A stretch of DNA of 5,033 nucleotides from a bacterium (GCA_021799155.1 JAJZBA010000044.1:1-5033); one strand, 5' to 3'. Shown: positions 1 through 4,531, numbered from the stretch's first letter. Notes: generated by a model not told the origin, from the sequence alone. Translations and numbers: made by a program.

Positions 1-9
1 TTCCGATCT
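1..9. other. Probable Illumina adapter remnant at contig edge
   Basis: The first nine bases, TTCCGATCT, are identical to the 3' end of the common Illumina adapter (…GCTCTTCCGATCT). They sit exactly at the window start and directly before sequence that reads as the end of rpmJ. Read in the rpmJ frame they would give Phe-Arg-Ser, whereas L36 proteins normally have Lys-Gln just before the final Arg-Gln-Gly. Both facts favour untrimmed adapter over native sequence. A nine-base match can occur by chance, so this remains an inference. Confidence 0.7.
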
Positions 10-21
10 AGACAAGGATAA
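10..21 (+). CDS. rpmJ: Ribosomal protein L36, last three codons and stop (5' truncated)
   Basis: The codons AGA CAA GGA TAA read Arg-Gln-Gly-stop. Bacterial L36 proteins typically end in …HKQRQG, and rpmJ is commonly the gene just before rpsM in the spc/alpha ribosomal operons (infA-rpmJ-rpsM-rpsK). The gene body is missing because the window starts here, apparently at an adapter junction. With only three codons the call rests on the match to the family's terminal residues plus synteny. L36 is a small zinc-ribbon protein of the large ribosomal subunit. Confidence 0.55.
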   Translation, partial: RQG

Positions 22-22
22 A

Positions 23-99
23 TAATCCTACCAATATATTAATCATTACGAATATTACGAATTAGTAATATTATTAGTAGAAATTAGTAAATTAGTAGG
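23..99. repeat. Intergenic hairpin repeat, family 1, copy A
   Basis: This AT-rich element fills the rpmJ-rpsM spacer. It begins ATAATCCTACCAATATATTA and ends AATTAGTAAATTAGTAGG, so its ends are imperfect inverted repeats (CCTACCAAT at 27-35 against ATTAGTAGG at 91-99). The inner part is built from ATTAC/GTAAT and AATTAGTA words, which can pair into one long imperfect hairpin. Closely similar copies lie at 491-546 and 4100-4177, also between a stop and a start codon. The right end runs straight into the rpsM Shine-Dalgarno sequence. It is non-coding, and its function is unknown. Confidence 0.8.
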
Positions 100-106
100 A
101 AGGTGG
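100..106 (+). promoter_or_regulatory. Ribosome binding site of rpsM
   Basis: AAGGTGG lies four bases before the ATG at 111. It contains AGGTG, which matches part of the full anti-Shine-Dalgarno complement AAGGAGGTGA. It directly abuts the right end of the intergenic repeat, so the repeat hairpin could affect access to it. Confidence 0.65.
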
Positions 107-110
107 AATT

Positions 111-494
111 ATGAGACTTATTGGTATAAATATTCCCGACAACAAGCGTGTTGAAATCGCGTTGACTTATATTTATGGCATCGGTCCTTTTTTAGCGAAT
201 GAAATTTTAAAAACGACTAAAATCGATTTTAATAAGCGCGCCAAAGATTTGACTCCAGAAGAAATCAACCGCCTTAAAGAAGTAATTGAAAAAAAATACA
301 AAATTGAAGGAGAACTGCGGCAATCAATCAAACAGAATATCAATCGATTAAAAGAAATTCAGTGTTATCGCGGCGTCAGGCATTTAAAAAGATTGCCGGT
401 AAGAGGACAGAGAACCAAAACCAATTCTCGAACCGTTCGCGGCAACGTCAGAAAAACGGTCGGTAGCGGGAAGAGGAAAGTGGAGTTGAAATAA
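111..494 (+). CDS. rpsM: 30S ribosomal protein S13
   Basis: S13 sits at the head of the small ribosomal subunit, contacts 16S rRNA, and forms bridges to the large subunit near the P-site tRNA. The 127-residue protein has the usual length and layout. The N-terminus is MRLIGINIPDNKRVEIALTYIYGIG, with the helix-two-turns-helix YGIG motif at residues 22-25. A helical middle follows, then the conserved C-terminal signature: Cys85-Tyr-Arg-Gly-Val-Arg-His, LPVRGQ at 95-100 and TKTNSRT at 102-108. The tail is Lys/Arg-rich, as expected for rRNA and tRNA contacts. The start is fixed by the conserved N-terminus and a Shine-Dalgarno just upstream. The gene lies between two copies of the same intergenic repeat and belongs with rpmJ and rpsK in a partial alpha operon. 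I see no defect in it. Confidence 0.97.
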   Translation: MRLIGINIPDNKRVEIALTYIYGIGPFLANEILKTTKIDFNKRAKDLTPEEINRLKEVIEKKYKIEGELRQSIKQNINRLKEIQCYRGVRHLKRLPVRGQRTKTNSRTVRGNVRKTVGSGKRKVELK

Positions 495-546
495 TCCTAC
501 TAATGTATTAATTATTACAAATATTACGAATTAGTAATATTAGTAG
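491..546. repeat. Intergenic hairpin repeat, family 1, copy B
   Basis: This is the shortest copy and fills most of the rpsM-rpsK spacer. It starts ATAATCCTACTAATGTATTA, so its first bases include the rpsM stop codon. It ends AATATTAGTAG. The ends form a perfect eight-base inverted repeat, CTACTAAT (497-504) with ATTAGTAG (539-546). An inner hairpin is ATTAC (523-527) with GTAAT (534-538). Compared with copies A and C it lacks the final AATTAGTAAATTAGTAGG-type arm, and correspondingly no Shine-Dalgarno follows it. Confidence 0.8.
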
Positions 547-557
547 AAAATCTAACT

Positions 558-1010
558 ATGGGCAAGAAAAAAGTTATTCAAAAAACCGAACAGGAATTAT
601 TAAAGGAAAAAGAAAAGATGGAGGCGGCGATGACTAAGGCTGTTGCTAAAGCAGCTGCCAAAAAATTGGAAACCGGCAGAATTTATATTAATACCAGCTA
701 CAACAACACGATTTTGACGGCTGCCGATAGGCAGGGAAACGTTATCGCTTGGGCTTCGGCCGGCGCCTTGGGTTTTTCCGGTCCTAAAAAAGCCACACCA
801 TTCGCCGCTTCAAAAGTAGTTGCCACCATTTCTGAAAAATTAAAAAAAGTCGGGATCAGCAATCTTGAAGTCGTTGTCAAAGGCGTCGGCGCTGGAAGAG
901 ATTCTGCTATTCGTTCGCTGGCAAATCAGGGATTTAATATACTATCAATTAAAGATGTTACGCCGATTCCTCATAACGGCCCCCGCCCGCCGAAAGTGAG
1001 AAGAGTGTAA
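558..1010 (+). CDS. rpsK: 30S ribosomal protein S11
   Basis: S11 binds 16S rRNA on the platform of the 30S subunit next to the mRNA exit channel. Family features are RIYINTSYNNTILTAAD (residues 41-57), GNVIAWASAGALGFSG (60-75), the ATPFAA block (79-84), VKGVGAGRDSAIRSL (108-121) and the C-terminal DVTPIPHNGPRPPKVRRV. The usual HNGCRPPK Cys is Pro142 here. At 150 residues it is about 20 longer than typical S11 because of a charged N-terminal extension (MGKKKVIQKTEQELLKEKEK). The ATG at 558 has no visible Shine-Dalgarno. An internal ATG at 630 (Met25) has GGAGG five bases upstream and would give a 126-residue protein. I keep 558 because, from memory, an N-terminus of the MGKK type is common in Parcubacteria S11, but the start is uncertain. 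The usual next genes (rpsD, rpoA, rplQ) do not follow. Confidence 0.96.
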   Translation: MGKKKVIQKTEQELLKEKEKMEAAMTKAVAKAAAKKLETGRIYINTSYNNTILTAADRQGNVIAWASAGALGFSGPKKATPFAASKVVATISEKLKKVGISNLEVVVKGVGAGRDSAIRSLANQGFNILSIKDVTPIPHNGPRPPKVRRV

Positions 1011-1152
1011 TATTAAAAATTTCAAATTCCAAGCACCAAATTTCAAACAATATTAAATAATTAAAATTTCAAATTAAAAACATTTGGATTTCGATATTGG
1101 AATTTAGAATTTGTTTGTAATTTGGAATTTGTAATTTGGAATTTAAAAATTT
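1011..1152. repeat. AT-rich inverted-repeat spacer, family 2 (rpsK-rnc gap)
   Basis: This spacer contains no open gene and is built from AAATTTCAAATTCC-type words on the left and their complement, TTTGGAATTTGTAATTTGG, on the right. Roughly 1016-1053 can pair imperfectly with 1108-1145: the reverse complement of the right arm shares the AAATT(T/C)CAAATT start and the CAAACAA end with the left arm. A second, weaker pair lies between them. The sequence is unrelated to the TTAGTAAT-type repeat in the other spacers. I recall similar AAATTCCAAGCACCAAATT repeats from Patescibacteria intergenic regions, but could not check this. No GC-rich terminator or convincing promoter is visible here. Confidence 0.75.
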
Positions 1153-1845
1153 GTGATTTTAGATACTACGCCGCTTGAACAAAAATTAGCAATAAAATTT
1201 AAAAACAAAAATTTTCTTAAGGAGGCTCTTACTCACCGTTCTTATCTTAACGAAAATCCTTCCTGGGGATTGCCTCATAACGAGCGTCTGGAATTTTTAG
1301 GCGATGCGGTTTTAGAATTAGCCGTAACCGAAAATTTATTTAAAAAATTTCCGGATTATCCGGAAGGACAATTAACGAGTTTGCGGGCGGCGCTGGTGAA
1401 TTATCAGACAATGGCTAAAGTAGCCAAAAGCATCGAGCTGGAAAATTTTATTTTATTATCGAAAGGCGAAGCCAAAGATGCCGGTCGGGCAAGAGACGTA
1501 ATTTTAGCCAATGCTATGGAAGCGGTTATCGGAGCGATTTATTTAGATGCCGGTTATTCCGAGGTGAGAAAAATAATTGAACGGTTTATCATTGAACCGA
1601 ATTTAAATCAAATTATTGAATCCGAACTTTATAAAGATCCAAAAAGCCGGCTTCAAGAGATTGTTCAGGAGAAATTAAAATTGACGCCGACTTATCAATT
1701 ACTCGAAGAATGGGGGCCGGACCATAAAAAGATATTCAAAATGGGAGTTTATTTTAACGGGAAATTAATCGCTCAAGGAGAAGGATATTCTAAACAAGAA
1801 GCGGAAGTGGAGGCGGCGAAGAAAGCGTTAAAGGACTTTGTTTAA
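1153..1845 (+). CDS. rnc: Ribonuclease III
   Basis: RNase III is a cytoplasmic, Mg2+-dependent homodimeric endonuclease that cleaves double-stranded RNA, including rRNA precursors and some mRNAs. At 230 residues it is full length. The catalytic domain (about 1-155) carries the signature NERLEFLGDAVL at 43-54, with Glu44, Glu47 and Asp51 matching E. coli Glu38, Glu41 and Asp45. The second acidic motif reads ILANAMEAVIGAIYLDAG at 117-134. Its Glu123 matches Glu117, but the position of Asp114 is Asn120. The double-stranded-RNA-binding domain (about 162-230) has DPKSRLQE, a PTYQLLEEWGPDH strand region, and KQEAEVEAAKKAL. The GTG start is chosen because an in-frame stop lies at 1144-1146 and the next Met is residue 87, well past the active site. 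No clear Shine-Dalgarno precedes it. smc follows after eight bases, so the two are likely co-transcribed. Confidence 0.96.
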   Translation: MILDTTPLEQKLAIKFKNKNFLKEALTHRSYLNENPSWGLPHNERLEFLGDAVLELAVTENLFKKFPDYPEGQLTSLRAALVNYQTMAKVAKSIELENFILLSKGEAKDAGRARDVILANAMEAVIGAIYLDAGYSEVRKIIERFIIEPNLNQIIESELYKDPKSRLQEIVQEKLKLTPTYQLLEEWGPDHKKIFKMGVYFNGKLIAQGEGYSKQEAEVEAAKKALKDFV

Positions 1846-1853
1846 AATTTGGC

Positions 1854-4103
1854 ATGTTTTTAAAAAGTTTAGAACTTAACGGTTTTAAGTCTTTTGCTCA
1901 AAAAACGGTTTTGGAATTTCCGAAAGGAATCACGGCGATTGTTGGTCCAAACGGTTCGGGCAAAAGCAATATTATTGACGCCATCCGTTGGCTTTTAGGG
2001 GAACGAGAAGCGAAAAACTTAAGAGGCGCGAAAGCCGAAGATTTGATTTTTAACGGCACGCCGAAACGGTCGAGGGTTTCCTTGGCTTCGGCGAGTCTTA
2101 ATTTTGACAATAATTCCGGTTTTTTCCCGGTTGATTTTAATGATGTTTCCGTTGTCCGGCGGGTGTCCCGCGACGGCGTTTCTCAATATTTTCTCAATAA
2201 AGCCGAAACAAAACTTAAGGATATTGTTGATTTTTTCAGCCGTTCGCGGCTGGGAACGAAGGGATTGATTATTATCAATCAGGGCGAGGCCGATTTATTC
2301 GTTAAGGTTTCGGCCGAAGAACGAAAGGCGATGATTGAAGAAATTCTGGGACTTAAAGAATATCAGATTAAAAAATCCGAAGCCGAAAGAAAATTAAAAA
2401 ATACTTTTTTTAATTTGGAAAAAGTAAAAGCAATGATTGAAGAAGCGGCGCCGCGGGTAAGAACGTTAAAACGTCAAACCGCCAAATGGGAGAAAAGAGC
2501 CGAGATTCAAAAAGAATTGGAAGAAATGGAGAATAAATATTTTTCTTATAAATTAAGCGCGATTGAAAGTGTCCGGAAAGAAATTGAACCGAAATTAGAT
2601 TTTTTAGAAAAACAAATAAGCGAAAAAGAAAAAGAATTAAAAATTTTGGAAGCGGATTTAAAAAAGATTGAATCTTCTTCCCTCTCAAAAGAGCGACCCG
2701 AGATTAAGGAAATTAAAAATTTAAAACAGCGTCTGGAAACGGAACGTTCTCTAATTCAGAAAGAGTTGGGAAGAATCGAAGCGAAATTAGAATTTTTAGC
2801 CGTCTCAAAAGGAGAGAGCGAATACCATTTCGATGCTAAAGAACTGCTTGATTTTGTTTACGAAACCAAACAAATTCTTGAACGGGGATTGGAGCGGGAA
2901 AATTTTGAGAATTTAAGAAAAATAATCGAAGAATTACTCGCGAAAATCGCTCAATTTTTAAATCGGGGCAGGGATAAACGGGTTGAACCGAAAGAATTTG
3001 CGGAACTTGAAAATTCAAAAACAAATCTAGAAGAAAAACTTAAAGCCATTTCCAAAGAATTGGCGGAATTAGAAGAAAGAGAAGCGAAATTCACCGCCGA
3101 TTTGGAAAAATTCAACAAAGTTTTTCAAAAAGCCTTTGAGTTGGTCGAAGCGAAAAAAGAGGAGATTAGAAAACTGGAAAGCGAAAAAAATAAAATTGAT
3201 TTTGAAAAAGAAAAATTGAACCTAAAGCGTCAGGATTTGGAAGAACAATTACGGCAAATCGGTAAAAAATTAGAAGATTTTCAATCAATAGCAACAGAGG
3301 CACTTCCCTATAGGGAAGTGCCTCTGTTGGCGGGAGTTGAACTTCCCGATATTGAACGTCGAATGTTTAAATTGAGAGCCGAACTTTCCGCTGTCGGCGA
3401 AATCGATGAATTTTTAATTAAAGAAGCGAAAGAAGCGGAGGTTCATTACAATTTTTTAACGACTCAATCGCTGGATTTGGAAAAAGCGACGGTTGATTTA
3501 AAAAATCTTATAAAAGAATTAAGCGAGAAAATTCATTTTGAATTTAACAACTCGCTTAAGTCAATCAATGAAGAATTTAACAAGTTTTTTAAAATAATGT
3601 TCGGCGGCGGCAATGCAAAGTTAAAAGTTAAAAGCTCAAAGTCAAAAGTTTTAACTTCAACAGACGAGGATACTATCACAAGTGATAGTAGCATTAAAAA
3701 TACTAACGATAATAAAGATAAAGATAGAGATAGAGACAAAGATGAAGATGAGAATGAGATTTCTGCCGGCGTTGAAATCGATTTGAGTTTGCCGAAGAAA
3801 AGAATCACTTCTTTGGAGACGCTTTCCGGCGGAGAAAAAAGTCTGGTTTCCATTGCCGCGCTTTTCGCGCTGATTTCAATCAGCCCGCCGCCGTTTCTGG
3901 TTTTGGACGAAGTCGACGCGGCGCTCGATGAAAATAATTCAAGAAGATTCGCTAATCTCATTAAGGAATTTTCTCAAAAAACCCAATTTATCGTGGTTAC
4001 TCATAATCGGTCGGTGATGGAAGCGGCCGATGTTTTATACGGCGTGACAGTCGCCGAGGACGGAACGTCGAAGATTTTATCGCTTAAACTTGACAATAGA
4101 TAA
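1854..4103 (+). CDS. smc: Short SMC-type chromosome segregation ATPase
   Basis: SMC ATPases dimerise and use ATP to load onto and organise chromosomal DNA. The N-terminal head has GFKSFA, Walker A GPNGSGKS (31-38), DAIRWLLGE, Arg57 in NLRG, and Q-loop Gln143 (INQGEADLF). The C-terminal head has FGGG (583-586), signature LSGGEKS (657-663), Walker B FLVLDEVDAALD (681-692, catalytic Glu686) and the H-loop His717. The ATPase site is thus intact. Between the heads, coiled-coil-like sequence (about 172-315 and 380-475) surrounds a short non-coil segment (about 318-379) with two predicted helices. At 749 residues against about 1150-1200 normally, the arms are short and no typical roughly 150-residue hinge is recognisable. 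The protein has no cysteine, so a Rad50 zinc hook is excluded. Residues 480-492 are encoded by a perfect palindrome. Residues about 588-637 are a repeat-encoded insertion in the head. No scpA or scpB is in the window. Confidence 0.95.
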   Translation: MFLKSLELNGFKSFAQKTVLEFPKGITAIVGPNGSGKSNIIDAIRWLLGEREAKNLRGAKAEDLIFNGTPKRSRVSLASASLNFDNNSGFFPVDFNDVSVVRRVSRDGVSQYFLNKAETKLKDIVDFFSRSRLGTKGLIIINQGEADLFVKVSAEERKAMIEEILGLKEYQIKKSEAERKLKNTFFNLEKVKAMIEEAAPRVRTLKRQTAKWEKRAEIQKELEEMENKYFSYKLSAIESVRKEIEPKLDFLEKQISEKEKELKILEADLKKIESSSLSKERPEIKEIKNLKQRLETERSLIQKELGRIEAKLEFLAVSKGESEYHFDAKELLDFVYETKQILERGLERENFENLRKIIEELLAKIAQFLNRGRDKRVEPKEFAELENSKTNLEEKLKAISKELAELEEREAKFTADLEKFNKVFQKAFELVEAKKEEIRKLESEKNKIDFEKEKLNLKRQDLEEQLRQIGKKLEDFQSIATEALPYREVPLLAGVELPDIERRMFKLRAELSAVGEIDEFLIKEAKEAEVHYNFLTTQSLDLEKATVDLKNLIKELSEKIHFEFNNSLKSINEEFNKFFKIMFGGGNAKLKVKSSKSKVLTSTDEDTITSDSSIKNTNDNKDKDRDRDKDEDENEISAGVEIDLSLPKKRITSLETLSGGEKSLVSIAALFALISISPPPFLVLDEVDAALDENNSRRFANLIKEFSQKTQFIVVTHNRSVMEAADVLYGVTVAEDGTSKILSLKLDNR
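3292..3329. repeat. Perfect 38-base palindrome inside smc
   Basis: The left arm CAACAGAGGCACTTCCCTA (3292-3310) is followed with no spacer by its exact reverse complement (3311-3329). Symmetry stops at the flanking G/G. It is in frame and encodes residues 480-492 (ATEALPYREVPLL). This is a proline-containing break between the second coiled-coil segment and the conserved SAVGEID helix leading to the C-terminal head. The element is more GC-rich than the coding sequence around it. In single-stranded form it would fold into a near-continuous 19-base-pair stem. It looks like an inserted palindromic element tolerated in a linker. Confidence 0.95.
3617..3651. repeat. Tandem seven-base repeat inside smc
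   Basis: Five consecutive seven-base units start with AAAG: AAAGTTA, AAAGTTA, AAAGCTC, AAAGTCA, AAAGTTT. TAACTTC follows, which makes TTTTAACTT (3649-3657) an inverted match to AAGTTAAAA (3618-3626). They encode KLKVKSSKSKVL just after the conserved FGGG of the C-terminal head. The unit is not a multiple of three, so this is a DNA-level repeat, not a protein-level one. Confidence 0.8.
3671..3690. repeat. Short perfect inverted repeat inside the smc head insertion
   Basis: TACTATCAC (3671-3679) and GTGATAGTA (3682-3690) are exact reverse complements separated by AA. They encode part of DTITSDSS, within the non-conserved insertion between FGGG and the GVEIDLSLP strand of the head domain. Confidence 0.8.
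3708..3759. repeat. Degenerate GATAAA/GATAGA hexamer tract inside smc
   Basis: This purine-rich low-complexity tract has an approximate six-base period of GATAAA, GATAGA and GATGAA words. It encodes alternating charged residues, NDNKDKDRDRDKDEDENE (618-635). The six-base period keeps the reading frame. It forms the second half of the roughly 50-residue insertion in the C-terminal ATPase head and is probably a disordered surface loop. Confidence 0.8.
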
Positions 4104-4177
4104 TCTTACCAATATACTAATCATTACCAATATTACTAATTATTAGTACAATTAGTAAAAATTCGTAAATTAGTAGG
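4100..4177. repeat. Intergenic hairpin repeat, family 1, copy C
   Basis: This copy fills the smc-rpsP spacer and starts ATAATCTTACCAATATACTA, so its first bases include the smc stop codon. It ends AAATTAGTAGG. The ends form an imperfect inverted repeat (CTTACCAAT with ATTAGTAGG), and the middle has ATTACCAATATTACTAATTA. It aligns along nearly its whole length with copy A (23-99). As in copy A, its final AGTAGG runs into the Shine-Dalgarno of the next ribosomal protein gene. Confidence 0.8.
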
Positions 4178-4179
4178 AG
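4175..4179 (+). promoter_or_regulatory. Ribosome binding site of rpsP
   Basis: AGGAG lies six bases before the ATG at 4186. Its first three bases (AGG) are also the last bases of repeat copy C, so repeat and Shine-Dalgarno overlap. Confidence 0.75.
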
Positions 4180-4185
4180 AATTTT

Positions 4186-4488
4186 ATGCTTGCAATTAAA
4201 CTTAAAAGAATCGGGAAAAAAGGACAACCGTCTTACAGGGTCGTTGTCGCGGAAAAACGTTCAAAGTTGAGCGGCAGATACGTTGAGGATATCGGTTGGT
4301 TGAATCCGACTAATAAACAATTCAATCTTAAACGGGAAAGAGCGGAATACTGGTTGAAAGTCGGCGCTCAACCGACGGATACCGTTCATAATTTGTTGGT
4401 AAAATCGGGAGTGATAAGCGGTCCGAAAAGACCGAAACACAGAACAAAAAAGGTCGAAGCCCCGACGATTAGTCGGGGCGCCGATTGA
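4186..4488 (+). CDS. rpsP: 30S ribosomal protein S16
   Basis: S16 binds 16S rRNA in the body of the small subunit and is important for its assembly. The 100-residue protein has the family's N-terminus MLAIKLKRIGKKGQPSYRVVVAE, then RYVEDIGWLNPTNK (31-44), LKRERAEYWLKVGAQPTDTVHNLLVKSGV (48-76) and a basic tail. The start is set by the conserved N-terminus and an AGGAG six bases upstream. The last ten residues (EAPTISRGAD) look non-conserved and are encoded by a GC-rich hairpin. The stop is TGA, the only one among the complete genes here. In the related Firmicutes cluster rpsP is followed by khpA, rimM and trmD. Here khpA follows and rimM is absent. Confidence 0.97.
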   Translation: MLAIKLKRIGKKGQPSYRVVVAEKRSKLSGRYVEDIGWLNPTNKQFNLKRERAEYWLKVGAQPTDTVHNLLVKSGVISGPKRPKHRTKKVEAPTISRGAD

Positions 4489-4497
4489 AACATCGGT
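4459..4497 (+). repeat. Two consecutive hairpins at the 3' end of rpsP
   Basis: The first is GCCCCGAC (4459-4466) with GTCGGGGC (4472-4479), a perfect eight-base GC-rich stem with a five-base loop inside the last rpsP codons. The second is CCGAT (4481-4485) with ATCGG (4492-4496), extendable by one G-U pair, and it encloses the TGA stop. No T-run follows either, so they do not form a standard intrinsic terminator. They may instead act in transcript processing or stability. Confidence 0.6.
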
Positions 4498-4504
4498 GCA
4501 GAAA

Positions 4505-4531
4505 AGTAATTAGCAAATCAGTAATTAAACC
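4505..4531. repeat. Possible degenerate half-copy of family 1 repeat
   Basis: The rpsP-khpA spacer contains AGTAATTAGCAAATCAGTAA, which resembles the right arm of copies A and C (GTAAATTAGTAAATTAGTAGG type) with several changes. It occupies the same kind of position, directly before a start codon, but lacks the left arm and provides no Shine-Dalgarno. The similarity could be chance in such AT-rich sequence. Confidence 0.35.

Noticed and set aside
23..546. Possible CRISPR array, because of the repeated TTAGTAAT-like words
   Set aside because: There are no equal-length repeats separated by unique spacers. Copies are dispersed between genes and internally palindromic, and no cas genes are present.
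1349..1365. Perfect hairpin TTCCGGA-TTA-TCCGGAA inside rnc
   Set aside because: It encodes the conserved KFPDYPEG stretch of RNase III, so codon constraint and chance explain it. An autoregulatory cleavage site would normally be expected in the leader.
2237..2252. Hairpin CAGCCG-TTCG-CGGCTG inside smc
   Set aside because: It lies in a conserved SMC head region. The T-run is upstream of the stem rather than downstream, so it is not a terminator on either strand. The closing pair is G-C, not the stable C(UUCG)G form.
2263..2280. Hairpin GATTGAT-TATT-ATCAATC inside smc
   Set aside because: It encodes the conserved GLIIINQ segment at the Q-loop. It is AT-rich and short, and most likely coincidental.
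2410..2688. Open frame of 92 codons on the minus strand within smc
   Set aside because: It lies opposite strong coiled-coil coding sequence, has no recognisable product, and is explained by the AT-rich, Lys/Glu-rich sense codons.
3869..3884. Inverted repeat GCTGATT-TC-AATCAGC inside smc
   Set aside because: It is short, with an impossible two-base loop, and falls in the conserved helix before Walker B. Chance is sufficient.
3533..3961. Open frame of 142 codons on the minus strand within smc
   Set aside because: It is antisense to the conserved SMC C-terminal head. Its Ser/Leu-rich product mirrors the repeat tract and shows no recognisable domain.
1854..4103. Short smc explained by frameshift or truncation
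   Set aside because: One uninterrupted frame contains both heads with all ATPase motifs in order, so the reduced length is a property of the arms and hinge region, not of a broken gene.
4486..4488. TGA at the end of rpsP read as glycine (Gracilibacteria-type code)
   Set aside because: Read-through would add only six residues before TAA, and no other gene in the window has an in-frame TGA. The standard code fits, although this single case is weak evidence.
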